Positions 13,194-24,855 of a stretch of DNA of 64,000 bases are shown here, piece by piece. The notes beneath the pieces are model-generated. The model searched no databases. It was not told where the DNA came from and saw nothing but the letters and a program-made list of their open reading frames with translations. Both the position numbers and the translations under genes were made by a program. Source of the stretch: Morella rubra (taxonomy: Eukaryota; Streptophyta; Magnoliopsida; Fagales; Myricaceae); assembly GCA_003952965.2 (NCBI GenBank), contig CM025849.1, positions 14,330,949-14,394,948 of the forward strand, in the 5' to 3' direction. The first letter of the stretch is position 1. The number at the start of each line of letters is the position of its first letter.

Positions 13194-13506
13194 AGGGGAA
13201 ACATCACTTTGAGTCCTCTAACTATCAATGCAATTCTAAATAGAGATTTAAATTACCACCTTTGATACATTGAGTCTACGAACTACCAAATTTCATCAAT
13301 TTGTGCGCCTAAAAAAGATCCAACAATCAAACTCGTGCCTCGTGTATTGTGAATGAGGCACGTGGAACGATTTTGAGCCTTAGATTTTATTTCAGGGGGC
13401 AATTTGAATAATTGTGAAACTTGAAAGGCTGAATATGTCAAGATTGATAGTTTATTCTATTTGAAATTGCATTGGTAGTTATAAGGCTCAAAGTGACTTT
13501 TCCCCT
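13194..13506. repeat. MITE with terminal inverted repeats of about 50 bp
   Basis: The left end starts AGGGGAAACATCACTTTGAG. The reverse complement of the right end starts AGGGGAAAAGTCACTTTGAG, and the match continues to the word AAATAG. Flanks ATGACGT and ATGACTT suggest a short, slightly mutated target duplication. Non-coding and 313 bp, as expected for a MITE. Confidence 0.75.
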
Positions 13507-13744
13507 ATGACTTGTTAAGTTAGACCGCGAGACAATAAAATTTACGCTCCATTTGTTTTAACGTAAAATACATTTTTTTTTGTAAATAGTTTCAAATGCA
13601 TTATGTTTCAGTAAAATAATCTAATTTCCAATGTTTGGTTGTTACATCAAATATATTTTCTAAAAATATTTTCAATGTTTTTACTCATGTTATATTTTTT
13701 TTGTAATTTTATATGATTAAAAAATTTAATTCTTAACATCGAGG

Positions 13745-14583
13745 CAAGAAATTTACAACCCGACCCTGAAAAAAGCTAAAACTGCTGGGGTCGGGTTCCT
13801 TGAATACTTTAGTTTCGGATTAGAGACCCGAACGCGAACTTGATTTTTCACAGGTTTATATTTCAAAACCGGTCTTTGACCCCAAAGAAAGCTAAAACAG
13901 TCAAGGTTGGGTTCCTTTTAATCCTTTGGTTTCGGGTTAAAGATTTCAACAAAAACCTGATTTTTCTCGTGTTCATGATTCAAAACCTGACCTCTACAAA
14001 AAAAAAAAAAAAAGTAAAATTGTCAAGGTCGGGTTCCTTTGAGTGCTTTGGTTTTGGGTTACAGACCCGAATACAAAGCTAATTTTTCTTAGGTTCATGT
14101 TTTACAACCTGGCCCCGACCCCGAAAAAGGATAAACCTGTTAGGGTCGGGTTCTTTTGAATGCATTGTTTTTGAGTTAGAGACCTGAATATGAACTTGGT
14201 TTTTCTCGGGTTCATGTTTCATAACCCGACCCCATAAAAAGTTAAAACCATCAGGTTCAGGTTCCTTTGAATGCTTTGGTTTCGGGTTACAGACCTTAAC
14301 ATGAACTTGAATTTTCTTAGGTTCATGTTTTAAAAGCCAACCTCGAGCTAGAAAAAAGTTAAAGTCGTCGCGGTCGGGTTCCTTTGAATGCATTGGTTTC
14401 GAGTTAGGGACCCAAACACAAACTTGATTTTTCTCGGGTTTATATTTGAAAACCTGACCCTGAAAAAAGTTAAAATCGTTAGGGTCGGGTTCTTTTGAAT
14501 GATTTGAATTTGGGTTAGAGACTTGAACACGAACCTAATTTTTCTCGAGTTCATGTTTCAAAACCCGACCCCGACCCTGACCA
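13745..14583. repeat. Tandem repeat, about seven units of 111-122 bp
   Basis: Each unit contains a GGGTCGGGTTCCTTTGAAT-like segment, then a TTTCGGGTTAGAGACCCGAA-like segment, then CGGGTTCATGTTTCAAAACC, then a purine-rich spacer. The GGGTTCCT-like words begin near 13793, 13909, 14031, 14148, 14259, 14376 and 14487. Units differ at many sites. The repeated minus-strand peptide frames across this block are a consequence of the repeat and not a gene. Confidence 0.85.
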
Positions 14584-14856
14584 TGATGCAACCCAACCAG
14601 TTCGGGTTGAACTGGGTCACTTTTGTGTTTGGAGATCTGGTCGATGGGTTTTTGGCCACCCATAAGACTGGGAGAGATTGGTATGAAAAGAAGATTCACT
14701 AGTTTCAAAAAGTAAACCAGTTTCAGGGAAGTTGAGACGTGTTTTATGGTTGATTGAATTAAGTTTCAACAGACAAAATATGGAGAGAAAATGTTGAAAG
14801 AAGCAATATCTTATCGCTTCATATAAGGCACAATAATATAGAAAACATGCAAGTTT
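14584..14856. other. Short unassigned stretch before the CACTA copy 2 end
   Basis: No motif recognised. It begins just after the tandem repeat block and ends at the CACTACAAAAAATTTG terminus. Confidence 0.35.
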
Positions 14857-15708
14857 CACTACAAAAAATTTGACTTTTAGTAATGAAATGTTTGGTCAAT
14901 AAAAGTCAATTTTTCACCATTAATTGAAGTAGTGAAAAGCTAGTCACTAATTGTTTTTCATGATGAAACCCGAATTTCATCACAAAAAACAATTATTGAC
15001 GAAACAATTTTCATCATTAATGAGTTGTTGTGACGGTAAATCTCCATCATAAAATCAAGCCTTTGATCACCACTGACCAGTTGAATAGGATAGTACACGA
15101 TAGATTGACTCTGAGAAATACCCAACTGATCGACAAATACCTTGTTCGGATGCACACAACGGCAATCGGTCGCAGCAATGATTATGATCAAATCAGCTTT
15201 TACAAGTGATTGGACGCCTTAGCATAGATGTTTGGTTGGTGATCATGGATGATGGAATGTGTATAAGTAGCGATTGGTCGGTGAGATGCTTTTGAATGGA
15301 CGGATAGATTTGGAGGACTGAGTGTTTTTAGTAGCGATCAAATGAATATATTGAGATGATCTAACGTGTAACATTTATAATTAGACGTATTGTCTTGGAT
15401 GATCGACTGTGTCATGTTTTTGATAAGACGGTCGACTGTGTCATGTTTGCAATCGGATGGTGAAATTTGTGATCGGACGACATATTGTTGCTGATCAAGC
15501 GGTAAAATGATTTATGATTGGATGTTTTAACGTTGTCGTTCGATCGCTTGACTTGTCTGTAGAACGGTTACGTGGTCTATTGAACGATATTTACAAAAAA
15601 TATTTTTCAATATGTAAAATGACAATAAACGAAAATATTATATAAAATCGTCTTAAAAGTAATGATACATTATTGTTTACATCTATAAACATCACTAATC
15701 ATTCATAA

Positions 15709-17000
15709 TCACCCGTAATTAAACCGAAAATAATATTGTATTAAAATAGCAAACATAAAAGAAAAATTACAACATGTCACATCTACTTGTGTCGAGTCCC
15801 CAATTGGCCCAATAGTCGTTTTGTGATGTTGTTCATTTTCTTCTCCATTATTGTTGTCATGTGCTGCTCCAGCACCTTTGATATTTCTACCTGTAAGTGC
15901 CCTTGCTACAACCACACGTGCTCCTCCAGGTCAAATTGCATGTGCTCTTGCTCCACTCGAATGCGCTCTTGCTCCACCCACGCTGCTCTTTACAGTGGTC
16001 CCGTAGTGTGGCCTCATCTCAACTTGCTTCTTCATAAAATCTTCCAAGTCTCTATGACCACTCTCATCACTTCTATCTCATCCCTTGGTTTCGCTAGTTG
16101 GTGCTATAGATCAGAAGACTGCTTAGTTAAAAAATTGTAAGGCGCATGTTTAATTGTGTGTCCAAATCTTCGCACATATCCTGACTTTTTGCCTAATATC
16201 TAGGAATATCCATCAATTTTGGTGTAAGTATTCCCTTCATATTTATGCTGGCACTTGAAGACATCTATCCTTTCCAACAAGCATTTAATAGTAATCAGAA
16301 ACACAATGTAGATAAACTGTAATTATATCACATTTAACTATAATATACAAAGTTGCAATTCACTTACATAAATTTTCCTCTCTCATTCTGAGGTCCAAAC
16401 GCCATCATTGTTTGTATAATTCTTCTTATACATACACTTACATAAATTTCCATCCCTCATTCCGAGGTCCAAACATCATCATTATTTGTATAATTTTTCG
16501 TATATAGCTCTGATTGATTGATATCGCCACTCTCCAGATTTTTCTAGATGGTAATAGTACGAAGTTAAAAAAAAAAAGTTTAAAACTGTCCAATATGTTA
16601 ATAAAATTCATATTTAATAATTAACCTACCATGCAAACTTGTGTGCTCTAGGATGAGCGGGAATCAGAAACATGGTTCACAATTAACTTTCATCTATTTA
16701 TCTTATTTTCCTTAGTTTGTTTTTGCAATATGTTTTCAAAATTATATGTACAAAGAATGCAATATTTAAGCAACAAGTTTTTGTATTATGCACATACCAA
16801 AAATGCTTCACAGGTGACCAAATTGTAGAGTTACGTGCCCTATTCTTTAGTAGCATCAGGGGTGGGGCTTCAGTAATGCCATCTCTATACTTGGGAACTT
16901 CTTGAAATACAGATGCATCTGGTTGCAGTGCCTTCGATGTGCCATCATTATAGTCTTTGACACCGTCCTCTTGTCCTCCCAAAGGGTATAATCAAGGTCG
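15709..17000 (-). pseudogene. Remnant of the CACTA second ORF
   Basis: The reverse complement of 15787-16140 resembles 40030-40300 of copy 3, including the word for a KKQAEMEATLR-like coiled-coil segment. The minus frame at 16698-16982 (DGVKDYNDGTSKALQPDASVF) fits the middle of this protein type. Frames are interrupted. A direct duplication of about 77 bp lies at 16368-16505, where the word GAGGTCCAAAC appears twice. In CACTA elements this ORF accompanies the tnp2 transposase and is often called a plant transposase of the Ptta/En/Spm family. Confidence 0.55.
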
Positions 17001-17225
17001 AAGTGGCCTTGTATAAATACCAAAAAAAAAAAAATATATTATAGTGACAAACCAAATGCATAACAAAGAATACTATATTTATGAGCGTCAAATCATACCA
17101 ACACCCATCCAGAATATGCACCAATTATTTTTCAGACCCAAGACTCTTTTTCAAACTCACTCCTCGTGTCCTATCTCGCTCGTGCTAACAAACAGAGGTT
17201 ATTACACAAAACAAAATTAGCAAAG

Positions 17226-17307
17226 TTAGTCTATTGTTTAACTTAAAGTTATCAAACAAAAATAATTAGTCTATTGTTTAACTTAAAGTTATCAAACAAA
17301 AATAAGA
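17226..17307. repeat. Local tandem duplication of about 48 bp
   Basis: The segment containing TTAGTCTATTGTTTAAC and ending TCAAACAAAAATAA occurs twice in a row. CACTA copy 1 has it once, near 377-417, so the duplication arose after the copies separated. Confidence 0.8.
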
Positions 17308-17639
17308 AACATTTCCTACATGGACAACTACTCTGACAACTTTGCGTGGCTTGACTCATGGAGGCATGTAGACTCGGATGCGGATTGAGACTTGGACTTA
17401 GAGTCGGTTGACTCATGGAGTCATGCAACTGTACAGAAGTAATAAGCAAAAATTTTCATCTATGTTTCATTTCACATTGCAATCTGTCACATAACAAAAA
17501 AATCATGTTAGAATACATGAATTGTAAAACATACATCATAATTAAAACTACATGAACAGTCAAAGAACATCAGAATTAGTAGGGGAACTATAGATATACT
17601 TGAAAGAAATTATTAATCAGAAGAAGATTCTTGCATGTT

Positions 17640-18312
17640 ATGGGCTGATTCCTCATCCTCCTCAAGTCGCTATCACTTTCAAGTGAATCTTTGTCGTCGC
17701 TTTCTTCGCTATTCTCTTTATTTTCTGCTCCATCCTCCTTTGAAGCTTCATTATTATCTATACGCCTTTTCTTACACCAGTTAATTGTATCAAAAGCTTT
17801 GATAACGTTTGGCGCAACATCATCTCTCCGTAGAGGATTAAGGTTAAACAGTCGAAAGTCTATAAATAAGTCAATGGCAGTATCCTCCTAATATGCTTCA
17901 TTCATTGTGGTTGCTCCCAATTTTTCATTTCCATCAACTTCATTGGCCAGCTTCAGGTGGGGAATGTCATATGCATTCCTACAAGACAACTTTTGCATGA
18001 CCCACCAAGTAGGTCCATGCTTATTATCTGCTAAATAAAATAATCGACTGACTTGATTTGCTAAAACAAATTGATCTTCCGAATACCACCGTTCGGAAGT
18101 GTTTATGCTCTAAAAGTTTTCGTTTGTACGAATTCCACATCAGTGGTCCTTGACGTCCCACCAATAACGCTTCAACAAATATACTGCATTTTTCCACAAG
18201 TATCACATGACATAGGTAACTACAAGTGTCCCGTAAAGTTCTATTGGATGCCTCTCATGTATCCTAGGTACTACAATACCACTGTTTTGAGTTCATTGTC
18301 ATTCTTAACGCT
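17640..18312 (-). pseudogene. Remnant of CACTA ORF1 C-terminal part (DUF4216 and acidic tail)
   Basis: The reverse complement tracks 37850-38520 of copy 3 closely, including the part that there encodes FKCDWWD and the later acidic, serine-rich tail. At about 18300-18312 the match leaves the 37840 region and continues in the region near 34685, so the central transposase domain is gone. Stops are frequent. Confidence 0.7.
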
Positions 18313-19481
18313 ATAATACCCAGAAGACAAAGGCTAGATGATACCATATTTTCTTTAGGAGTCGATAGGACACAAGTATCGAACTTGTCCAACACCAAAT
18401 GCAAAATCTCAAACTGTCCACATTTTGGATAATTCAAGGGTTATTATGCGACAACATTTTTTCATCATGTGCTAATCCTTGAACAGGTCAATCATTTACC
18501 CCACATCAATCAAGTCAATCATTAAACAATAACAAAAAACACTAATGATCTACCATTCAATCGGCCAAACGACCTTCTGATCAATAACACTGGTTGATCG
18601 GTAAATGAGCCAATCAATTGTAGAAAATCCCAAACGAACAGATTCACAAAAACCACACCACACCCATAAATCTTCGCCCAAAACACTCATAAATTCAATA
18701 GAAACAAAACCCATTCAAATGTTGTAAAACCCCGACCTTCTTAACGTCATTAATTATCATAAAGTAAGTAATTAAATTGTAAAATAATATTTATTTTTTT
18801 TCGTATTAATTATTTTATTAGTTTAAAAATAGGAAAAAAATCCCTAAAAATAGCTAGAAATTGCCAAAAATTATGAGAAAATTTCCTCTTTCATCTATTT
18901 TCAAGTTCTTCAACTTAGTAACATATCTTATTCATTTAGTATCTTAGAAATATTTAAATAGAGATTTATTGTATTTAAAAATCTGAAAATCCTAGTATTT
19001 CATGATTTTTGCCTAACTAGTCTTTTTAAAATCAAATTTTCTTCCAATTTTTTGCTTATACTTGTGTTAATTACTTAATTACTAAGCCAATAGGATGTGT
19101 TCAAGCTTAGCCGTGTGTCTTAGGGTTTTGTTTTTGAGAATTATTGCATTAAGTAACTAATTTGGGCTTGAAAAATTAGGTTCTAATGCATTTGGGCTGG
19201 AAATGAAATCAAATTGGGCCCCCATCAACTCCATTCGGCCCAAACCACTTCTCATAGCCCATGACACCTCACCATGCTCCCTCAAAACTGTCCATGCCGA
19301 TAGAATTGCAAAAAAGCAATGATTGCAAATGATTAGCAATCATTACTTCATTACTTCACCCCCAATGCTCTCTCCTTGCTTGCTTAGACCACCTAGGCTA
19401 CCATCAGACAAGATAATTGCAACCTATATAACCCTAGGAAGCTAGAACTAACACTAGTGAACTAATCTAGGTCAAGAGTAG

Positions 19482-19489
19482 TATAAATA
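19482..19489 (+). promoter_or_regulatory. TATA box of the long LTR
   Basis: TATAAATA is followed about 45 bp downstream by a GA-rich leader (19530-19640). The related LTR at 55480-58830 has the same arrangement (TATAAAAG at 56195-56202, then a purine run). Confidence 0.6.
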
Positions 19490-22224
19490 GGCGCCAAATG
19501 TGAGGGAATTCCTCACACCTTCATTTGGAAAAATTGAAAAGAAAGAGAGAGTGAGAGAGAGCTAGAGAAGTGAGGAGAAAGGAGGAGATAAAGAGAGAAA
19601 GGAGCCGTGCCCCCTAGAGAGAGAAGAAGAATTTTTTTTTTTCAAGAAAGTTTCCAAGGAGGTTGAAGTATCTTGAGCTTTGGTATTTTGAGGTTATCAT
19701 TTTGATTATTGATTCTAACAGTGAGCTTAATCTAGGTTTTGATACTCCAAAAAGTCATCAAAGAGTCAAAGAGATCAAGAGGTAAGGGGTAGTTTTCCTT
19801 TTGATGATACATGTTGGCATCTTGATGAAATGAGGCTAGAAACATTCTAGGTTGTGATATGAAATCTTTGATTATGCTCAACATGTTGTTAGAATGAAGA
19901 TTAGGTTGATTAGATGATGAGAAATATAAGATATTAGTGCAAAAGTACGTAATTGTTGTTTAATCTTGATTTAGACATTTTAGGATGATCTTTGTGTGAT
20001 CTGTTGGTAATGTGTACATATTATGGATGCCAGATGATTAAAAGAGTATTAGAAAACTTAAGGATGGATTGCATGCAAGAATTTACGTGTAAAAGTAAAT
20101 TAGACAACATATAGGCTAGTTTGATTAGTCTGTGAGGACAGTACACTTAAGAGGTTATTTCATGTAGAAAACATCACTTTAACACCAAATTTGGAGGGAT
20201 GGTAATATACAGATTCAGGAACCTCTGGTAAAAATTTCAGATCAAACGGAGTTAAGATGAGAAAGTTATGATCATTCTAAAATCATTGTTAAAATGAAGC
20301 TTTAATGTAAAAGGGGTCATTTTGTATCAAAACGGGTTGGGCTTCATTTTTACTATTTGGGTTGACTTAAATGGGCTTTAAAACTCATGGAATTAGGTAG
20401 GATGTGGGCTTACAAGTGAAGCCCAAGTTTATGTTCTTATTGAACTTGAGACGCTTAAATAAAGATAACATGTTTTAAACATGTAAGTTGTTGGACTTGC
20501 CTTTGTTTAAATATTAGAATTTCTCATTGATTTACTTACTGATTTAGAAGATGATTAAGTTGATAAATCTTGACTTAGTATCATTTCTTTGAGAATAAAT
20601 TACAAGATATGCAAATATGACAAAACAAATAATTGCCGTGTAAATAAAATGCATGTGTTAGTAACTAAGATTAGGATATCAAGTACACATGATTAACGAA
20701 AAATATAAAATTAGTAAATGATAACGAGCATAGTGTATATTAGGGCTGGAAAAAATCAGACCACAGATCGGACCAGACCGGACTGGATTGGACCAGATTG
20801 TGGTCTTAGTGATACAAATCTGGTCCGGTCCGAACTAGAATTGAAAAACCGGTTATATCCAGTCCGGTCCAGACCTTTTGGGAGACGGTCTGGACCGGAT
20901 CGGACCAGATTTATTAATTTAAATAATAAATATTTTTTTAATACAAACTTTCAACTTAAAAATCCTAAGTCAAAACTATGCATTTTGACGCCCTCCCTTC
21001 CCCCTTCGAAATTAAGTCCCGAACTCCCACTCCACAGTTCCCGACCGCAACTCTCCAAGTGCTCGGCTCCGTTCTTCCCCCACCAGCGTTGTTTTAAGCT
21101 CTCTTCTCCTTTTTGTTAAGAATTTGTTTGATGGCTCATGCAATAAGGTCTTTCCAGTTTTTATTTATTGCTAATCTTTGTTAGCTGTTTTGAATTTGTT
21201 AGGTGTTAATTATCGCATAGTCTATTTTTTGGCTGTCTTCTTTTGCTGGGTTAGTATGCCTTTGCCTTTTTGGAATCATAATTGGATTAAAATTGATGTG
21301 AGGATTTATACCATTAAACTAGTAAAAGAGATCAAAAGAAGGAGCGTGTGGTGTGGTTGGAAAATCAAAAGAAGGGTTTTGTCTTTTCTTGTTTATTGCT
21401 TAAAGGTAAAACGTAAATCTTCTTGATTTGATTGGGAAACATCACTATTCGGACCATGTACAAAACAACTGGAATGTGGATTGCATCTTCCATGTACTTA
21501 AATTGCTGGAGAAGTTCTCAAAAACTTGCTCTCATTGTGTGAAAAGATTTACACTGATTCATGTGGGTTTGTATCGTTCCTCACTGATTGGGTTCTAATA
21601 TTGATACTATATAGTTTGAGATCTTTTGATTCTTGAAACTAGCTTTAGAACTACTGGAGACCTAAGAAAGTCTCAAGAACACAAGTATATCCAAATAAGA
21701 GCCTTGGACCCTGAATGCTACCGATTTGTTGGAATCATGCAACTTACACTTGACTCTAAACTTTAGAACAATTAAACAAAACCATTGGATTATAACATAG
21801 AGGCACTTGATAGTATTCTCTCTAGGGTTTCATGTAGCTCTGGGTCTGAGTTCAACTTGTGGAAAACATTATGGTTTCAAATTTTTCAAATTATGTAAGC
21901 TATATTTTATGGCCACTTTGTTGAAGCGTTTCTATTTGGACTTTTTGAACTTGTAGTTGATATTTGAGACATTGTTTGTTTATAGAATTTTTGCTTCGTT
22001 ACTTGTTTATAACTTTATATTGAATCATTGATGATCATCTTTTTTCTATTGAGAATCTTGAGATTAAACCTTCAAAATCATCTTTTTTCTGTTATTAGGT
22101 TTATGTTCCCTCATTTTTTGTAGTATAAGTATATCATGTGATCTTTTGTAGGCATATATGGGTTTTGATTATCACTTTATCAATAAATGAAGGTTGTTTA
22201 TACTTTCTATGCCTTGTAGACACT

Positions 22225-24442
22225 ATGTCTCATTCTCGTAATCGTTCGGACCGTACTGTTGATGCTAGGGGATTGAGTTTAAAGGATTTGGATATGATGG
22301 TTGAGGAGGAAGATGTTTCAGAAATTCCCCCACCAAGTAGTGAACCACCTAAACCAAAAAGAAAGAATCAATCTATGGTTTGGACTTCCTTTACAAAGAA
22401 GTATGTTGGTGACCCACCACGCCCCAGGGCATTTTGCAACTATTGTGATGTTGATTATGCTGCGGATGGAAATAGGAATGAGACAAAAAATTTGTTGGAC
22501 CATCTTACTAAATGTAAGAAAAACCCCAATCAGCTACCTCCAAAACAAGACAAGAGGCAAAAAACTTTAGCATATGAGAAGGGAGTTGAGGGTGATGAGA
22601 ACCCTAGTAATTTGGTGTTGGCAAAAAAATTTGACCATAATCATGCTATAGCTCTTCGTCAAGCTTTGGCAGAGTTTCTTATTGTTGATGAGCTTCCCTT
22701 TCAGGATTGTGGAGTCTCCCCAATTTAGAAAGTTTGTACGGATGCTAGAGCCTAGATTTCAAGTCCCATCTCGCATGACCATTGCTAGGACTTGTATGGA
22801 CATTTTTAAAGATAAAAAGCATGGTTGAAGTGTATGATTAGGGCTTGTGATAGTAGAGTTTGTCTCACCACTGATGCTTGGACTTCGATTCAGAATTTGA
22901 GCTATATGGTTGTCACTGCCCATTGGATTGACAAGGAGTGGAAATTGCAGAAAAGGGTGATTAGCTTTTGTTTGATTGATAATCACAAAGGAGACACAAT
23001 TGGGTGCAAGTGGAGAGTGTTTACATGATTGGGGAATTGACAAGATTATGACCATCACAGTTGATAACGCGTCTTCAAATGATACAGCTATTGGTTACTT
23101 GAAGAGGCATCTACGAAGTAATGTGTTGAATGGTCTTTACATTCACATGAGATGTGGCGCATATTATGAATCTTGTGGTTGGTGATGGGTTGAAGATAAA
23201 TGATGATGCAATTACAAGGGTTCGTGATGCAATTAGGTATGTATTTTTTTTTCATTTCTTAGTACTATGCATAATTCGTTTATTAAAAATTCGTTATTTC
23301 TTACAGTTTTTTTGGGAATGCAATTAGGTATGTGCGGTCTTCTCCTGCAAGGCTTATCAAGTTTAATCAATGTGTTGAGAAGGAGAGGATTGAATGTTCC
23401 AAGAGTTGTGCCTTGATGTCTCAACCCGTTGGAACTCTACTTATTTGATGTTGGATGTTGCTGAGAAGTATGAGTTTGCTTTTGATAGAATGGAGAGTGA
23501 TGATGTTGATTATCTTCCGCATTTTACTGAAGGTGAGTGTGGGAAGAGGAACTTGGACCTCCAACAAAAGAGGACTGGACAAAAATAAGGGTATTTTGCA
23601 AGTTTCTTGAACTCTTTTATGATGCTACGGTGCAATTTTCTGGTTCTTTGTATGTTACTTCGAATTCCTACTTCCATGGACTCTATGGGGTGCATTCTCA
23701 TTTGTGTCGTTATTCACAAAGTACGGACAAAAGATTGAAAGACATGGCTGATATTATGATGGTTAAGTACCAAAAATATTGGGGAGGAATGACAGGTTAA
23801 ATTTGTTGATATTTATTGCAAATGTGATTGATCCAAGGTCTAAGTTACAAGTAATGGGACAAATGGTGAGGTTGATGTATGGTGGAATAGAGGGAGAGAA
23901 GTTGGTGGTCAGTATAAGTGATTTGTTTCGTGCATTGTTTGATGAATATGCGTTGGGGTTACCTCAGCTCAAGTGCATTCATCTACTAGTAGTATGCCTC
24001 CTCCTCCTCTAGTGGTTAGGGTTCTGGCAGCAAGCTAACTTTATTTGAGGATTATTGGAGCACGGCTGTGTTGTTTGGAACATATTCATCAAGTCCTAGT
24101 GCAAACTTAGAAATTGATCGGTATTTGGCTGATCCACTTGTTGCTCCAGAAAAGAATTTTGACGTATTGAAATGGTGGAAGGATAATGATTTACGATATC
24201 CCGTCATTGCTAGGATTGCACGGGATGTATTGGCTATCCCTATCTCCACTGTGTCTTCAGAGTCCGCTTTTAGTACGGGGGGACGTGTACTTGATCCATT
24301 TCGGAGTTCATTAGCTCCAGCGACTGTGGAGGCCCTCGTTTGCACCCAAGATTGGTTGAGGCGTGTGGATGAAAAGGAACCAATTAACATCAAAGAAACT
24401 TTGGATTGTATCGAGAGTTATGACATGGATTCCGGTAAATAA
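22225..24442 (+). pseudogene. hAT transposase pseudogene (BED zinc finger and C-terminal dimerisation domain)
   Basis: The likely start is MSHSRNRSD at 22225. A BED-type zinc finger follows (FCNYCDVDYA, then LLDHLTKC) by about 22520. Frames then shift near 22700-22730, 22810, 23005, 23150, 23390, 23545 and 23810. Recognisable blocks remain: CLTTDAWTS, ISFCLIDNHKGD, ITVDNASSND, DVSTRWNSTYLML and the last block at 24068-24442 with IPISTVSSESAFSTGGRVLD, the classic hAT dimerisation segment. A short intron probably interrupts it at about 23236-23330. The protein would have cut and moved the element; this copy cannot encode it. Confidence 0.88.
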
Positions 24443-24815
24443 AATGTGTTTGTAATTTTAATTCTCTTTTTATTTTCTCTATGCTTTATTTATTTATTTG
24501 TTTTTAACATTTATTGACATTTAAACTTGCAGAAATAGCAAGCAATAGCACAACAGCAAGCAAACTTGGGACATCAACCACCGGCAAGACTTGAAGAGAC
24601 TCATTTGGGACATTTGCAAGCTTTTTAGTTTGTTAATGTATTTGTTTGTGCGTGTTTGAGACATTTGTATTTTGACTTATTGCTTAATTTTTTGAGACAT
24701 TTATAACTAATTTTTTTATCTTAAGATGTGACTTGAAAATGAAAAAAAAAAAAAAACTTAGGAAAAAAATATGAAACTGGTCTGACCACTTAAGTGGTCC
24801 AAACTGGACCATTTT

Positions 24816-24855
24816 GGACCAGACCGGACCACTTATAAGTGGTCCGGTCTGGTCC
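24816..24855. repeat. 40-bp perfect palindrome near the hAT right end
   Basis: The half-site GGACCAGACCGGACCACTTA is followed at once by its exact reverse complement. A shorter palindrome of 16 bp (centre CTTAAG) precedes it at 24784-24799. Both are built from the same GGACC words seen at the left end. Confidence 0.9.

Noticed and set aside
14079-14554. Minus-strand frames with repeated peptide MHSKEP-like units
   Set aside because: They follow the 115-bp tandem repeat and change frame between units; no sign of protein selection.
13745-14583. Tandem block considered as a CRISPR-like array
   Set aside because: Units are contiguous and diverged, without unique spacers, and the genome is a plant.
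20718-21119. 133-codon frame at the left end of the hAT element
   Set aside because: It starts before the element border and consists of translated subterminal GGACC repeats; not a gene.
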